Origin: Apoderus coryli | Taxonomy: Eukaryota; Arthropoda; Insecta; Coleoptera; Attelabidae | Length of the DNA stretch: 64,000 nt | Direction: 5' to 3' | NCBI GenBank assembly: GCA_911728435.2 | Contig: OU452203.1 | Coordinates: 743,270 to 807,269, forward strand | Part shown: positions 12,201 to 23,300 of the stretch, piece after piece | How the letters are laid out: each line of letters opens with the position of its first letter | Position numbering within the stretch: position 1 is the first letter of the stretch | Position numbers and translations under genes: made by a program | Notes under the pieces: generated by a model | Seen by the model: the letters and a program-made list of their open reading frames with translations, nothing else | What the model was told of the DNA's origin: nothing | The model's database searches: none

Positions 12201-14044
12201 GCCTGTCACATAAGTTTATCTGATCTGAGTTTGTCAAAGGATAACGCCTATTATCATGTACGTCAAAAAATACTCCCATTAATTACTGTCAAAAACTGTC
12301 AGTTCATAACAGTAATAAATAATTATTAAAATAAAGTTCTTTTGGTTTAATATTGTAGTATGAAGCGGCAGGCGAAAAACAGTTGTAAGCACCACTGGCG
12401 GTAAAGCCGCTGCAGCCCTTCCCTGTATAGCTGCCCTCGCTCGCTTCGCTCACTCGTGCGTCTATACAGCGGCGGGCTGCAACGAATGCTTTACCGCCTT
12501 TCATACTTAATATACTATTAATTTTAATTAGTTTTCATTACTTAGCAATACTCCACCACTACATCCCACCTACCACTTACATCAAATGACATTAATTTGA
12601 ATATTTTAAAAATACAAATTAACAAATTTTTAAAATTACTCCATTTTAAATATCCCCTAATTTATTCAATACCAAATACAACATTTAAATAACAACATAA
12701 AATTTATTTACAAATTATTTCAATATAGGTACGCAACTCACATAGGTATTCACACAGCATATATCAATAAATTTGTTTATAATTTTTTTTCTAGCCAGCA
12801 AGACGGGCCGATGAGAAGACGGTAAACATTCATAATATTTCTAATACCTAGATTATTAACATAATATTTAACATATCAACTACAAAAACACAAATATTTT
12901 CCACAAAATTAATTAAATTGAAAAAACATTTATTATACAACAAAATATTAGGATTATAATCAAAACAATTACAAAAGTTAATATAATAATATTACCACCA
13001 AAATAGTTCATTCTAACAATATCTATATTACCCCAAACTTCAACGTCGCCTCCACAAAATGCATTTATAAATAACACATTAGCAGCATATCACAAACATG
13101 TTTCGAAAATATAAACCCCCCAACATCAACCAAAAGAAATCAACTACAAATAAAACGATTTACCACAATCAACAATTAACTAGAATTCTCATGTCCCCAT
13201 CGACATTTTCCAGATGTGAGCTATTTAAAATTCTTCTCCCTATTTTTCTTCTAAATTAACACATAATTTTGTCAACAAAATTAAATTAAACTAAAAATGT
13301 TTGTTGTTGCATACCATTGTCCTCTTTTAGTTAATGTGATTTTACTGATTATGTAAATTTATACATCCGAAACATATTTCTAACGTGCTGCTAATATAAT
13401 ACTAATAATTAATCTTTATTAAGGTAACTTTGTAGTTTCTTTCTTTTTTTTTTAATTAATTCATTTCAAAATGATATTTTACTAGCAAAGTATCTATTTA
13501 AAACTAATTTCTAATCATACACTAGGTACAATCACTTTTTTCTTACTAAATCACTACAAAAAAACCATTACATACATACATAAAATATCATTTAATTTTA
13601 AATTACCATAATAGCTGCTTTCTTTCGCTACTGATTTCAGAATCCAAACGCGTTTGAATTCACTGATCATGTTCTTTCGTTAAAAACGCATTTTCTGATT
13701 CATCCCCAAATGAACACCCATCGCAATCTCGATCCGTAATTCTTTTGACTCTTTTAGGCAAACTTATCGAGCGTTCTTTCATTTCTTCTCTAAAATCACG
13801 ATTCAAAAATCCAACAAATCCGGATCAAGAAAACTAGCAAAAAAAAGCAACTATTATGTACAAAGAAAAAAATATCAATAAACTAATCTTTTAATGTTCT
13901 CCACAAAAATTCGAATCCACATTTTTAATTAAGGTACCCAAAACGTACAATTACTATATTCACTAAACAATACTTTTTTTTGTTTTACAGATTTTAAAAT
14001 ACAATATTTTAAATAGAATTATAGATTCTCTGAATAAAAAATAG
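9202..14044 (+). CDS. Candidate microexon gene, function unknown
   Basis: A chain of short AG/GT-bounded segments stays in one phase: 9202-9234 (33 nt), 9296-9349 (54), 10045-10092 (48), 10178-10225 (48), 10311-10358 (48), 10444-10491 (48), 11589-11639 (51), 12795-12821 (27) and a terminal segment 13991-14044 ending in TAG. Every internal segment is a multiple of three, so the set reads as 136 codons without a stop. The 48-nt exons encode HIPKENQPSEVDGKKN, DIPTKPLPSEVDGKKN (twice) and SILPVKQGENPKGNNK; 11589-11639 gives an Arg/His-rich stretch. The first segment reads as hydrophobic (AFLCIYLMLED), suggestive of part of a signal peptide, but the start codon and first exon are not identified; an in-frame ATG lies at 9223. 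Microexon-rich genes encode secreted proteins in some parasites and gall-forming aphids, but aphid bicycle exons differ in phase, so no family is claimed. Chance splice-like motifs in AT-rich DNA remain possible for the outer exons. Confidence 0.45.
9980..10500 (+). repeat. 133-bp tandem repeat of exon plus intron
   Basis: Four units start at 10045, 10178, 10311 and 10444 with a period of exactly 133 bp: a 48-nt exon-like part and an 85-nt intron-like part. Units 2 and 3 are identical over the exon and nearly so over the intron. Unit 4 keeps the splice sites and length but has a different exon sequence. Each unit ends its intron with TTCATTTCAG and opens the next with GTGAGTTAC. Confidence 0.9.
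12357..12506 (+). mobile_element. Small GC-rich foldback element
   Basis: The arms run from GTATGAA/GGCGGTAAAGC on the left to GCTTTACCGCC/TTTCATAC on the right, with CTGTATAG and CTATACAG pairing inside. The centre has the GC-rich CTCGCTCGCTTCGCTCACTCG. Its composition stands out from the AT-rich surroundings. It lies in an inferred intron of the microexon gene. Probably a MITE; the target duplication was not resolved. Confidence 0.55.
12822..13990 (+). other. AT-rich spacer / inferred last intron
   Basis: If the microexon model is right, this is its last intron. It holds no other convincing exon; an AG at 13213 is followed after two bases by GTGAG. A fragment near 13805-13850 repeats 7556-7600. 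Confidence 0.4.
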
Positions 14045-14879
14045 TTATGCGTTTGTTTTATAACTACGGACGACTTTAGGGACAGTAATTTTGTCACATT
14101 TTCCATAACAATTAAATAGAAATATAATATTTCAACAATACTTTATCAACTATAACATTGCCTTTAAAAACAATAGCTGTAGGTGTGGCATTATTAATAC
14201 AAATTTATTTTTCCAAATTTATTTATCTCCTAAATTTGACAGAAACCACGTAATTGCCATGTTTTATAAAATTTCAATTTTTGTTTGAAATAATGCTTTT
14301 TACCGCTAAATTTTAAATGTACTATTATAAATGCTGGCTTTCTAATAAAAAAAAAACCAGAAAAATTCACTGTCTCTAAAGTCGTCCGTACCTACCTGTT
14401 TTTTATTATTTTTCCTATTTAAAACAAAATAAAAATTAAAAAAAAACCAAATTAATGTTTTATTTATGTACAAAACTATTATTCACTATAAGATCAACAT
14501 AAATATGAAACTAAAAAAAATAATACTCATATCATTTAATAACAACACATTTATACTTTTCAAAATATCTACTGAACTAATTTTCACCAAATATCTTCAA
14601 TAACTAAACTAATAATATATTCTATTTCTATACAATACCTCTATTGTACTGCATCGAACAATGAAGGTATATCTAATTTATTAATTAATGATACAAAATC
14701 TAAAATCCCAGAAAATGACAACAAAATCTGGCTCAATAATATGGCAACGCTGCTATACTTACATCTACATGATTAGTTCTGCAAAAATCCGCACATCAGA
14801 ATCATAAACATCCATAATCTATACTGATCACATCATCCATATTATGAAAACAGAAGTAAGACACACAAGCAAATATTCA

Positions 14880-15335
14880 TTGAAGTTTATAAAAAGGCCA
14901 TAATACAGACAAACATTTTTTGCATCCAGCTACATATGCTTTTAACAAAGTATTTTGTGAAACTATGTATCTACTATTTACTGAAATTTATTAGATATCT
15001 GAAAATACCAACAATTACAATTTACAATTTTTATAAGGTTCGCCATTTATCAGGAACAATTTGTTTGAGATACCTTATTATGTCGTTTATGTTGTACTTA
15101 TTAATGAAGTTTATAAAAAGGAAGGTAGGTACATTACAATATTTAGATTTGTTTGAAACTAAACTAAAGGTTACTAGGTCAATTTCATCTTATTAATCTC
15201 GGTCAAGGTTGTTTCCAAATAACTAATGACGTACGTACTTAGCTGACTAATTTTATTATAGATATACAATTTGCGTATTAAACCTAACTTTACCTGTTTA
15301 ATTAATTAAATTTAGTATTTTATATTAATAATAGA
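14880..15335 (+). repeat. Duplicated block, partner of 4840-5300
   Basis: It has the TATAAAAA box at 14888 and ATGCTTTTAACAAAG at 14936, then the same right half. The 86-codon open frame from 14936 runs through the whole repeat and is not supported by the other copy, so I do not call it coding. Confidence 0.7.
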
Positions 15336-15409
15336 TACTTATTTTTCTGGTAATTATATATTTCTTATAATCGTCACAAAATGCAGAAAATCAATAATTT
15401 CAAATGTCT

Positions 15410-15735
15410 ATTTTAGTTCATCGTGTCACAACGAACATTAATTTACATTTTTATAAACAAATAGACAATGTCACACTTTAAAACAACATGTAATTATTAG
15501 CGCACATAATTTAAAAGACTTTGATACCGGAAACATTTGTACTATTACTTGCAAAATGCAAGAAATATCAACAAAAATCTTAAGAATGACAAACATTTTT
15601 TCTTAAAGATGTTGCACCGTACTGTTCACTGAAACAGGAAATTAAATGTGTTATTTTACTGTGTTGCCAAACTCCCACATAAACCATTATTATATCACTT
15701 AACTATTATTTATTATTATTTATAAATATTATATA
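15410..15735 (+). repeat. Duplicated block, partner of 5995-6275
   Basis: Same segment order as 5995-6275 with extra indels. No reading frame is conserved between the two copies. Confidence 0.65.
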
Positions 15736-15814
15736 ATTTTTGAAGGAGGTTAGAATCTATATCATGCCAATAACACACTACTAATCAGTGTTGGTAATAT
15801 CATTGCCTACAATA

Positions 15815-16155
15815 TCAGATCAGCTAAAATATGATCACCTACTTACTTATGCAACATATTGAAATTAGGTAATTTCTTGGTTAACTGTCAATAGAATTTA
15901 TACAAGAACGATGTATGAGAGATAGTTGAACAAAACATGCTGATATTTTACCAATAAATATTTACATTACCAAGTCGTTTTTCTCAAGAGTTTCTCTGAT
16001 CCAAAAATCTCATTTACAGACATTAAAATAAAATTCTTTCATACGTACGTGAAACTGGCTAAATACCCATTGGTGAAGGCCATTAACGAACGAATGATCG
16101 AACGAAACCAATGATAATTTTGTCGTTTCGTGTATAAAAAATAAAGTGAGATGAG
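15815..16155 (+). repeat. Duplicated block, partner of 7425-7925
   Basis: Collinear with 7425-7925 but shorter. Spacer without a recognised gene follows to about 17340. A short piece at about 16930-17010 resembles 6570-6640, out of order relative to the other blocks. Confidence 0.65.
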
Positions 16156-17220
16156 TGGTAGGTGATCATGTCACAGCGGTTCAGTTAAACTCCTCATAAT
16201 GCTTTATAGTCAATGATATTGTGGTTGAAGCTAGGCACAGCCTATTTAAATAGCATATCATCGGTTCCGATCTCTCTCAAAATGACAAGTTATAATGCAA
16301 GTGATATGAGCGGTAGATGACATCACACCAGCGGATCTGAGGTAGTAAAAAGGTATCGACAATTATCTTCAATTGTACATACATTCAAATTATAGGCTGT
16401 TTAATTATGTCAATTAATTTTATAGTAAAGTGAAAATAGTCAATTAGGCCAAAAATTGGAAAAAAAAATGGCGCCATCTTTCGCAGTATAGACGAACTAT
16501 ACAGTGAGTTTTTATAGATTGCCTTCATATTAGTTCTTTTAAAAGCTTCACAGAACAGACTATCTCGGAAACCTGTTCTTAAGAACCTTTCCGTTCTTTT
16601 CTTAACAACTCTAATTTAAAATCATTGCCTTTACAAACAATGATGAAATTTATAAATATGCATAAAAGACATGTGAAGGGAAATTGCTGATATTTCGTGC
16701 AGACGGATAAAGCCTGATAATATGATACATCAGTTCAGTTGTAGAAAAATAATAGATAAAAACCTATAGAGGAACTATTATCCCCACCAAGTTCCTTATA
16801 CTCCATACATTTTTATGTCGATATTGTCAAATTGTATGAAGATTTTTTAAAATCATATTGGAGATTTTATTAATTAAAATCGTATAAAATATTCCTATAG
16901 TATTTCGATTCTGGCTCACTTTTCAAGCATATTCGCATTTTGATATAGGTAAGTGATTTTATTGTCATCTGTCAATCTGTCGAAACATACTATTATTGGT
17001 TTTAAAAATTAATGTACAATTACCATTTAAATTTTTGTTAAAGTAGATAGATAGAAAACATAAAACATATTACTTGATTTCAACTGTAACGAAATTTTTA
17101 AAATTATGATACCTATAGCAGTTATTGTATTCCTTATGAACAGGACTTAATCTTAGGCACATATTTATTTTATAATCAAGATACCTAGAAAAACAAATGA
17201 ATATCATGATGCTTAAAAAA

Positions 17221-17245
17221 GGAAGCCAAGCCAAGCCAAGCCAAA
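17221..17245 (+). repeat. Short (CCAAG)n pentanucleotide run
   Basis: About four AGCCA units, TTGGC on the other strand, lie roughly 100 bp upstream of the Helitron start codon. They are pentameric like the TTGGG arrays but differ at one base and are far from them. Confidence 0.6.
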
Positions 17246-17342
17246 CCTTTGTCAAACGTCAAACCTATTCCTATTTCAAGTAAATAGAAAATTTGTGCAG
17301 TTTCGTTAATATATTTTGTTAAATTATAGTTTTATTGTGAAC

Positions 17343-20300
17343 ATGCCGCGCAGAAAGAAGTCGAATCTTTCTTCTAAAAAGGGACGCGATAGCCGGGGTA
17401 GAAATACCAGAAAGGAAAATGTAATATCCAATACCCAAGCCACAGGTAAGTAATTAATATTTTTTATAGGTACTTCAGTACATTTCAAATAACAATTAAC
17501 TACTAGTAATTCCATATTCTGTTCCACTCTTCTCGTTTTCAATTTACACATTTCTTAGATCTTTGAAATATTTCAATTTTGAACTATGAAAACTTTTTGC
17601 CTTTATAAGGATAAGTTTTGCCAATAAAAGTTACTTTGTATGTGACTTCGGAACATCATTTTAGTTTTGTATTTATCTATAATACTACCTAATTTCCAAA
17701 TGTACCTATATGTTTTAGTATCGACTGACACTGATTTAAATACACAATTGACCGAAACACAGTTACTTGAAGAACAAGTAGGTACTCCCAGCGAAAGCCA
17801 AGTGCCTGGTTGTAGTACTACAGAACCACATCATGAAGTAACTATAGTTGTGGGAAGTGCACAGTCAGATGGAGATGGTGCTACTATTGCGAATAATGCC
17901 GTTGTTAAATGTAGCAGTAATACATGTAGCAATAGTACAGGCACCACAGTTGGTACTCGTGGACATAATTTTTATAATGTGAATGGTATGTTATAACATT
18001 ATTTATTAGTAGTTTTTATCAGTATTAATCTGTAGGTATCTTACATTCTAAAAATATTGTCCAAAAACTACTTTGATAAACATTCAAAATACGGCAACGC
18101 TCCTCGCATAGAGGCAGAATACTCAGCGCCTCGTACAATATCCTTTTATCTTCGACTCACACATTGTATTCGAGCTTAGTTTCATACACAAACATTTAGT
18201 AATATACTGTGTTCAAGATAAGAATGGTATAGCATTGGATTCTTGGAATCTGTAGAAGTTACAATGCCGGTTAAATTATTGTTACTTTTTGAGGAGAATA
18301 AGATAACTTTTACACATTTTCACTACGACGTTTCATTTTTTGAAAAACCATCATCAGCTTGGTGTTTTTAAATACGGTCCTAGATTTTTTATTGTTAATT
18401 TTAAAGCCATTTTCAATTCTACAATAGTTGGTATATCACACGGCTTTAAAATTTAACAGTAAAAAATTCAAGTTGATAATGGTTTTTGGAAAGCGAAGCT
18501 ATGCCATTCTTATTTTGGACACAGTGTTATACTAAAATTCACGAAAAACAAAAGACCAAAATAATATGTTTTTTCTTTTATAGCTATTTCCAATTTAAAT
18601 GGAAATCAACGGCAGAAAAGAAATGGTGAACATTTTAGCCAACGTCCAGGTCCAAGTAGAGTAGCAGTTACCGATAATACAAATGGTAAATATAATTTTT
18701 AATGAAATTATTGATATACAGGGTGTTAGTAAATAAGTGCGACAAACTCCAGGAGATAATTCTGCATGAAAAATAATGACAGTTTGCTATATAAACACAT
18801 GTCCGCAAATGCTTCGTTTTCTGAAATAAAGGATGTTAAAGTTGTTCTTAAAAACTGCAGGTTTATTGATTCCTTGAAACCGGTGGAGAGATGCAAATGA
18901 AATTTAGTGGGTTTTAAGAGGTAGTTATTGCGCATTTTTCGGCATGCAATTAAAAATTTTATGTTCATCAGTGGCGCGCATACAGGTACCTAATAATCTC
19001 AATTTTTTAAAGAAAAAAATGGTACGCCACTGGAATTTTTCAAATTAAAAATCATTTTGGAATTCCTCGTTCAATTTGCGATAAAAAACCTCTCTTGCCT
19101 TATTATCGTAGGGGGCATCGTTTTTATGCAAAAGAAATTAAACATCTTACCCCATATTTTTCATTTCTTTAATACATTATCAAGTACTATCTAATACAAT
19201 AAACATTAAACCAAAACAATAAGAGAAAATAACACTAATAATAAAGAAACGCGAATTTGACATTTCGTTAATATATTCGTGTTTAACAGAATGTTGACAG
19301 TAGTCTACTAGCGTCGCCGCAAGATGTTTTATTCTTTTGCACAAATGCCCTCTACGATGAAAAAGCAAGAGATTTTTTATCACAAATTGAACGAGGAATT
19401 CCAAAATGATTTTTAATTTGAAAAATTCCATTAGCGTACCATTTTTTTCTTTAAAAAAATTGAGATTATTAGGTACCCGTATGCGCGCCACTGATAAACA
19501 TAATTCTTAATTGCAAGTCAAAAAATGCGCAATAACTATACCTCTTAAAACCCACTAAATTTCATTTGTATATCTCCACCGGTTTTAGAGCAATCAATAA
19601 ATCTTCTTCAGTGTTTAAGAAAAACTTTAACATCCCGTATCTAAAAAAACGAAGAATTTGCGGACATGTGTTTATATAGGAAACTGTCATTATTTTTTCA
19701 TACAGAATTACCTCCTGAAGTTTGTCGCACTTATTTACTAACACCCTGTATACACTGTATCCAAGATAAGCGGAGGGATAGCATTGAAATCTTGAAAACG
19801 GTAGGAGTTACAATGTCGGTTAAATTTGAGAAAAGTTGTAGGTACAATTCATTCACCTTTTAAATAGTGTTTTAAAAAATAAACTAACTTTAGCCGGTTT
19901 CCAGAGTTTTTGAAACAATTTTTGCGATTTTAGTTTTTATTTATTTTTGATATTATTTTTACATATATAAAAATATGCAAAGCACTTTCTCATTGTTACT
20001 TTTTGAGGAGAATAAGATAGCGTTTACAAGTTTTCACTACGACTTTTTGTTTTTGGAAAACTATCATCAACTTGGTTTTTTTAAATACGACCCTGGAATT
20101 TTTATTGTTAATTTTAAAGCCATTTTCAATTACAAAATAGGTAGCATCACACGTAATGGTTTAAAAAAGTTTTCAGTGTTTTTAGCGGGTATTAAGAATT
20201 ATTCAAGAAAAAATCGTTATAGTTTGGCACTTATTTTGCGTAAAACATGTGAAGTAAATGGAGGCAGATTCGAACATCTTTTGTAGATATTTTGTTTTTT

Positions 20301-23300
20301 TTTTCTCAGTTTTGTGTAAATAACTTTTAAATATTTCGCCACTATTTACAATGCTAAATGTTTAGCAAACAAAAATAATCCTTTCGGATTAATAATACAA
20401 ATCACTACCTGATTGAAATGTAAATTTGTCAGTGGCTCTTATGTTAAAAAATTTTGATAAAACTTAATATAAACAAAAATGTAAATTAAAAAACTTATCT
20501 TTATGGAGTCCTAACATTTCACGAACCAATCTGTTCCCGTCGTCAGAGGATAAAAAACAGTAATATTTAATTTGTATTTTCACTAAATATTAGTAAGAAC
20601 CATTTTCACATATTGACATTTTTCAACTAATCAATTTGACGTTGGTGATAAATAAAGTAATCTAAACTATACTTGGTGTTTGAACTATACAATATTGAAC
20701 CAAATTCTATCAATACCTATCTATAAATTTTTATTGAGCCCTTTAGTATATACCAACCAAATTTGGTAATTTCCGAACAAGGAGAAAAAAAAATATTTAA
20801 TACCAAAATGGAATATACAGGGTATTTCATGAAATATAAAACTGCGATATCTAAAACGATACTGGAACACCCTATACACATGATAATATATGCTGGAAAT
20901 AGTTTACATTAAGCTCTAAAACTTTCGTATTTAACATTTCCTTCTACAGGGTGAAACAACACCGTTAAAAGGGGGTGTACGTTTATAAATGAACACCCAG
21001 TACATACAATGATTTTCAACTTACTTATCTTACATGTAAATGATAGGAAATAATTTAGATTGGCATATGGATGAACATAGCAGAAATAAACATGTAATTT
21101 CAACCCCCCAAATAAACAAAATTTCAACAATTTCTTTAAAATAAATTACCATATCGATATATCTACATTTTTAATTTAATTTGTTATGTTATACGGAAAT
21201 ATGTTATGATTGAAAAAAATGTTCATTTCATTTTTAGCTAATCCTCTACCTGGGAACAAACGGCTCCGTAGAGTCTCTTCGTCACAAAATATTGTTTTGG
21301 AACAGCAATCGCAATCCGTTGAACACATTGAAGTAGATGATGCTATAATTAATTTATCACCAACTGAGTTAGCATCATCCCAACCAGGTAATTATTATTC
21401 AACTAAAAAATACCCGCTTCGTTTTCTTTATTTATCATTTAGGTATACTAAAATAATTGTGTGTATTGATTTTTTCGGAGAATTACCAATATTACAGAGT
21501 GTTTCTATATTCGACCGACAACACTCTACCACCAAACATATACCTTTAAAGGAATTAGTTGTCCAGTTATAAAGTCTCAAAGGTTCAGCTCCAAAATGTT
21601 CCATAATTCAAAAACACCTCTAAATATTTGTTTTTTTATTTCTTAACTGATAAGTTTTTTTACAAAAGTCATATTTTGACATAAACAATCTTTTTAAAAA
21701 ATTAACCAGTGGCATGCTATAGGAATTAGTGATACTTTTTATACCCCTATTTTTTACACCACTGGAAAGAAATATATATCTTTGTAATTTTCTTTAATTC
21801 CCTATTTATTTTTGTTTATAAAAATAATAACTATTTATGGGTCTAAACTGAACTGTTTTGCAGGAATTTGACTCTAAAGTAAAGTTTTCGAAATAGAGCC
21901 AGTGTCCTTTCTTATCTGTACACCCGGTACATATACTCCCTTTACTTGCAGATTTTTGTTTGAAGCAAATCCTACAAAACTGTTCACTTTAGACCCATAA
22001 ACAGTTTTTACTTTTTTAAGGGAATTAAGAAATAAGTAAAATAATATATTTATCCAATGGCGTATCACATAAAGAGATAAAAAATGTTACTAACCCTTAT
22101 AGCATGCCACTGGTTAATTTTTTAAAAAGTTTGTTGATGTCCAAATATGACATTTCAGTCACTAAATTTGAAAAAAAAAACGGCATTTTCCAATTATGGC
22201 AAATTTTCGATTTAAATTTGAACCTTTGCCATCCTGTTTCTAAACAACTAATCCCTTTAAGAGTATTTCTAAATTCGACCGACAATGCTCTACCACAAAA
22301 AACTCTGGCTAACTCATGTATTTTGATATAAGGACATATACCAGGGACATGCACACACAGTTGAAAGTAGGAACCTTTACTTGCAAACTTTTGTTTACAG
22401 GCAAATTCCTACAAAGCTGCTCACTTTAAATACATAAAAAGTTTTTTTTTTATCTTCTGTTAAATATTTAAGTAAGTTTTCTTTATTTAGGTTGTAGGTC
22501 GTAAACAATAAAACTCAGTTTTAAATATCACTAACGTTTCGATCTATATTAGATCATCCTCAGAGTGAATTTTTTTTGAGTTTCTTTTGTCTTATTAAAA
22601 TGTCAGCCATAGAAACAATTAGGGTTACTCTAAATATCTTTTGATGCAATTAGTAATTCCTATATTATATGAAATAATATATGTATTCATCTAATAATAT
22701 AATTTAAATATGGTTTATTAGTCGTTATAGGAACCAAGAAGAATGCTGACTAATAAACCACGTGTGACTAATAAACCATATTTAAATTATATTATTAGAT
22801 GAATACATATATTATTTCATATAATATAGGAATTACTAATTGCATCAAAAGATATTTAGAGTAACTCTAATTGTTAATTGTTTCTATGACTGACATTTTA
22901 ATAAGACAAAAGAAACTCAAAAAAAAATTCACTCTGAGGATGATCTAATATAAATCGAAACGTTAGTGATATTTAAAACTAAGTTTTATTGTTTACGACC
23001 TACAACCCAAATAAAGAAAACTTACAGAAATATATTTATTCCAGGGACGTAAAAAATAGGGGTATAAAAAGTTTCGCTAACTCCTATACCCTGCCACTGG
23101 TTAATTTTTTAAACAGATTATTTATGTCAAAATATAACTTTTTGAAAGAACATATCGGTCACTAAATTTGAAAAAATATATTTAAAGGAGTTTTTGAATT
23201 ATAGCAAATTTTTGATTTTAAATTTGAACCTTTAACATCGTGTATCTAGACAACTAATCCATTTAAGGATGTTTCTAAATTCGACCGACAACGCTCTACC

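Noticed and set aside
19180..19491. Minus-strand 103-codon frame as a transposase
   Set aside because: It spans one inverted arm and the core of the 18717-19750 element, with no catalytic or HTH motif and arms that mirror noncoding sequence.
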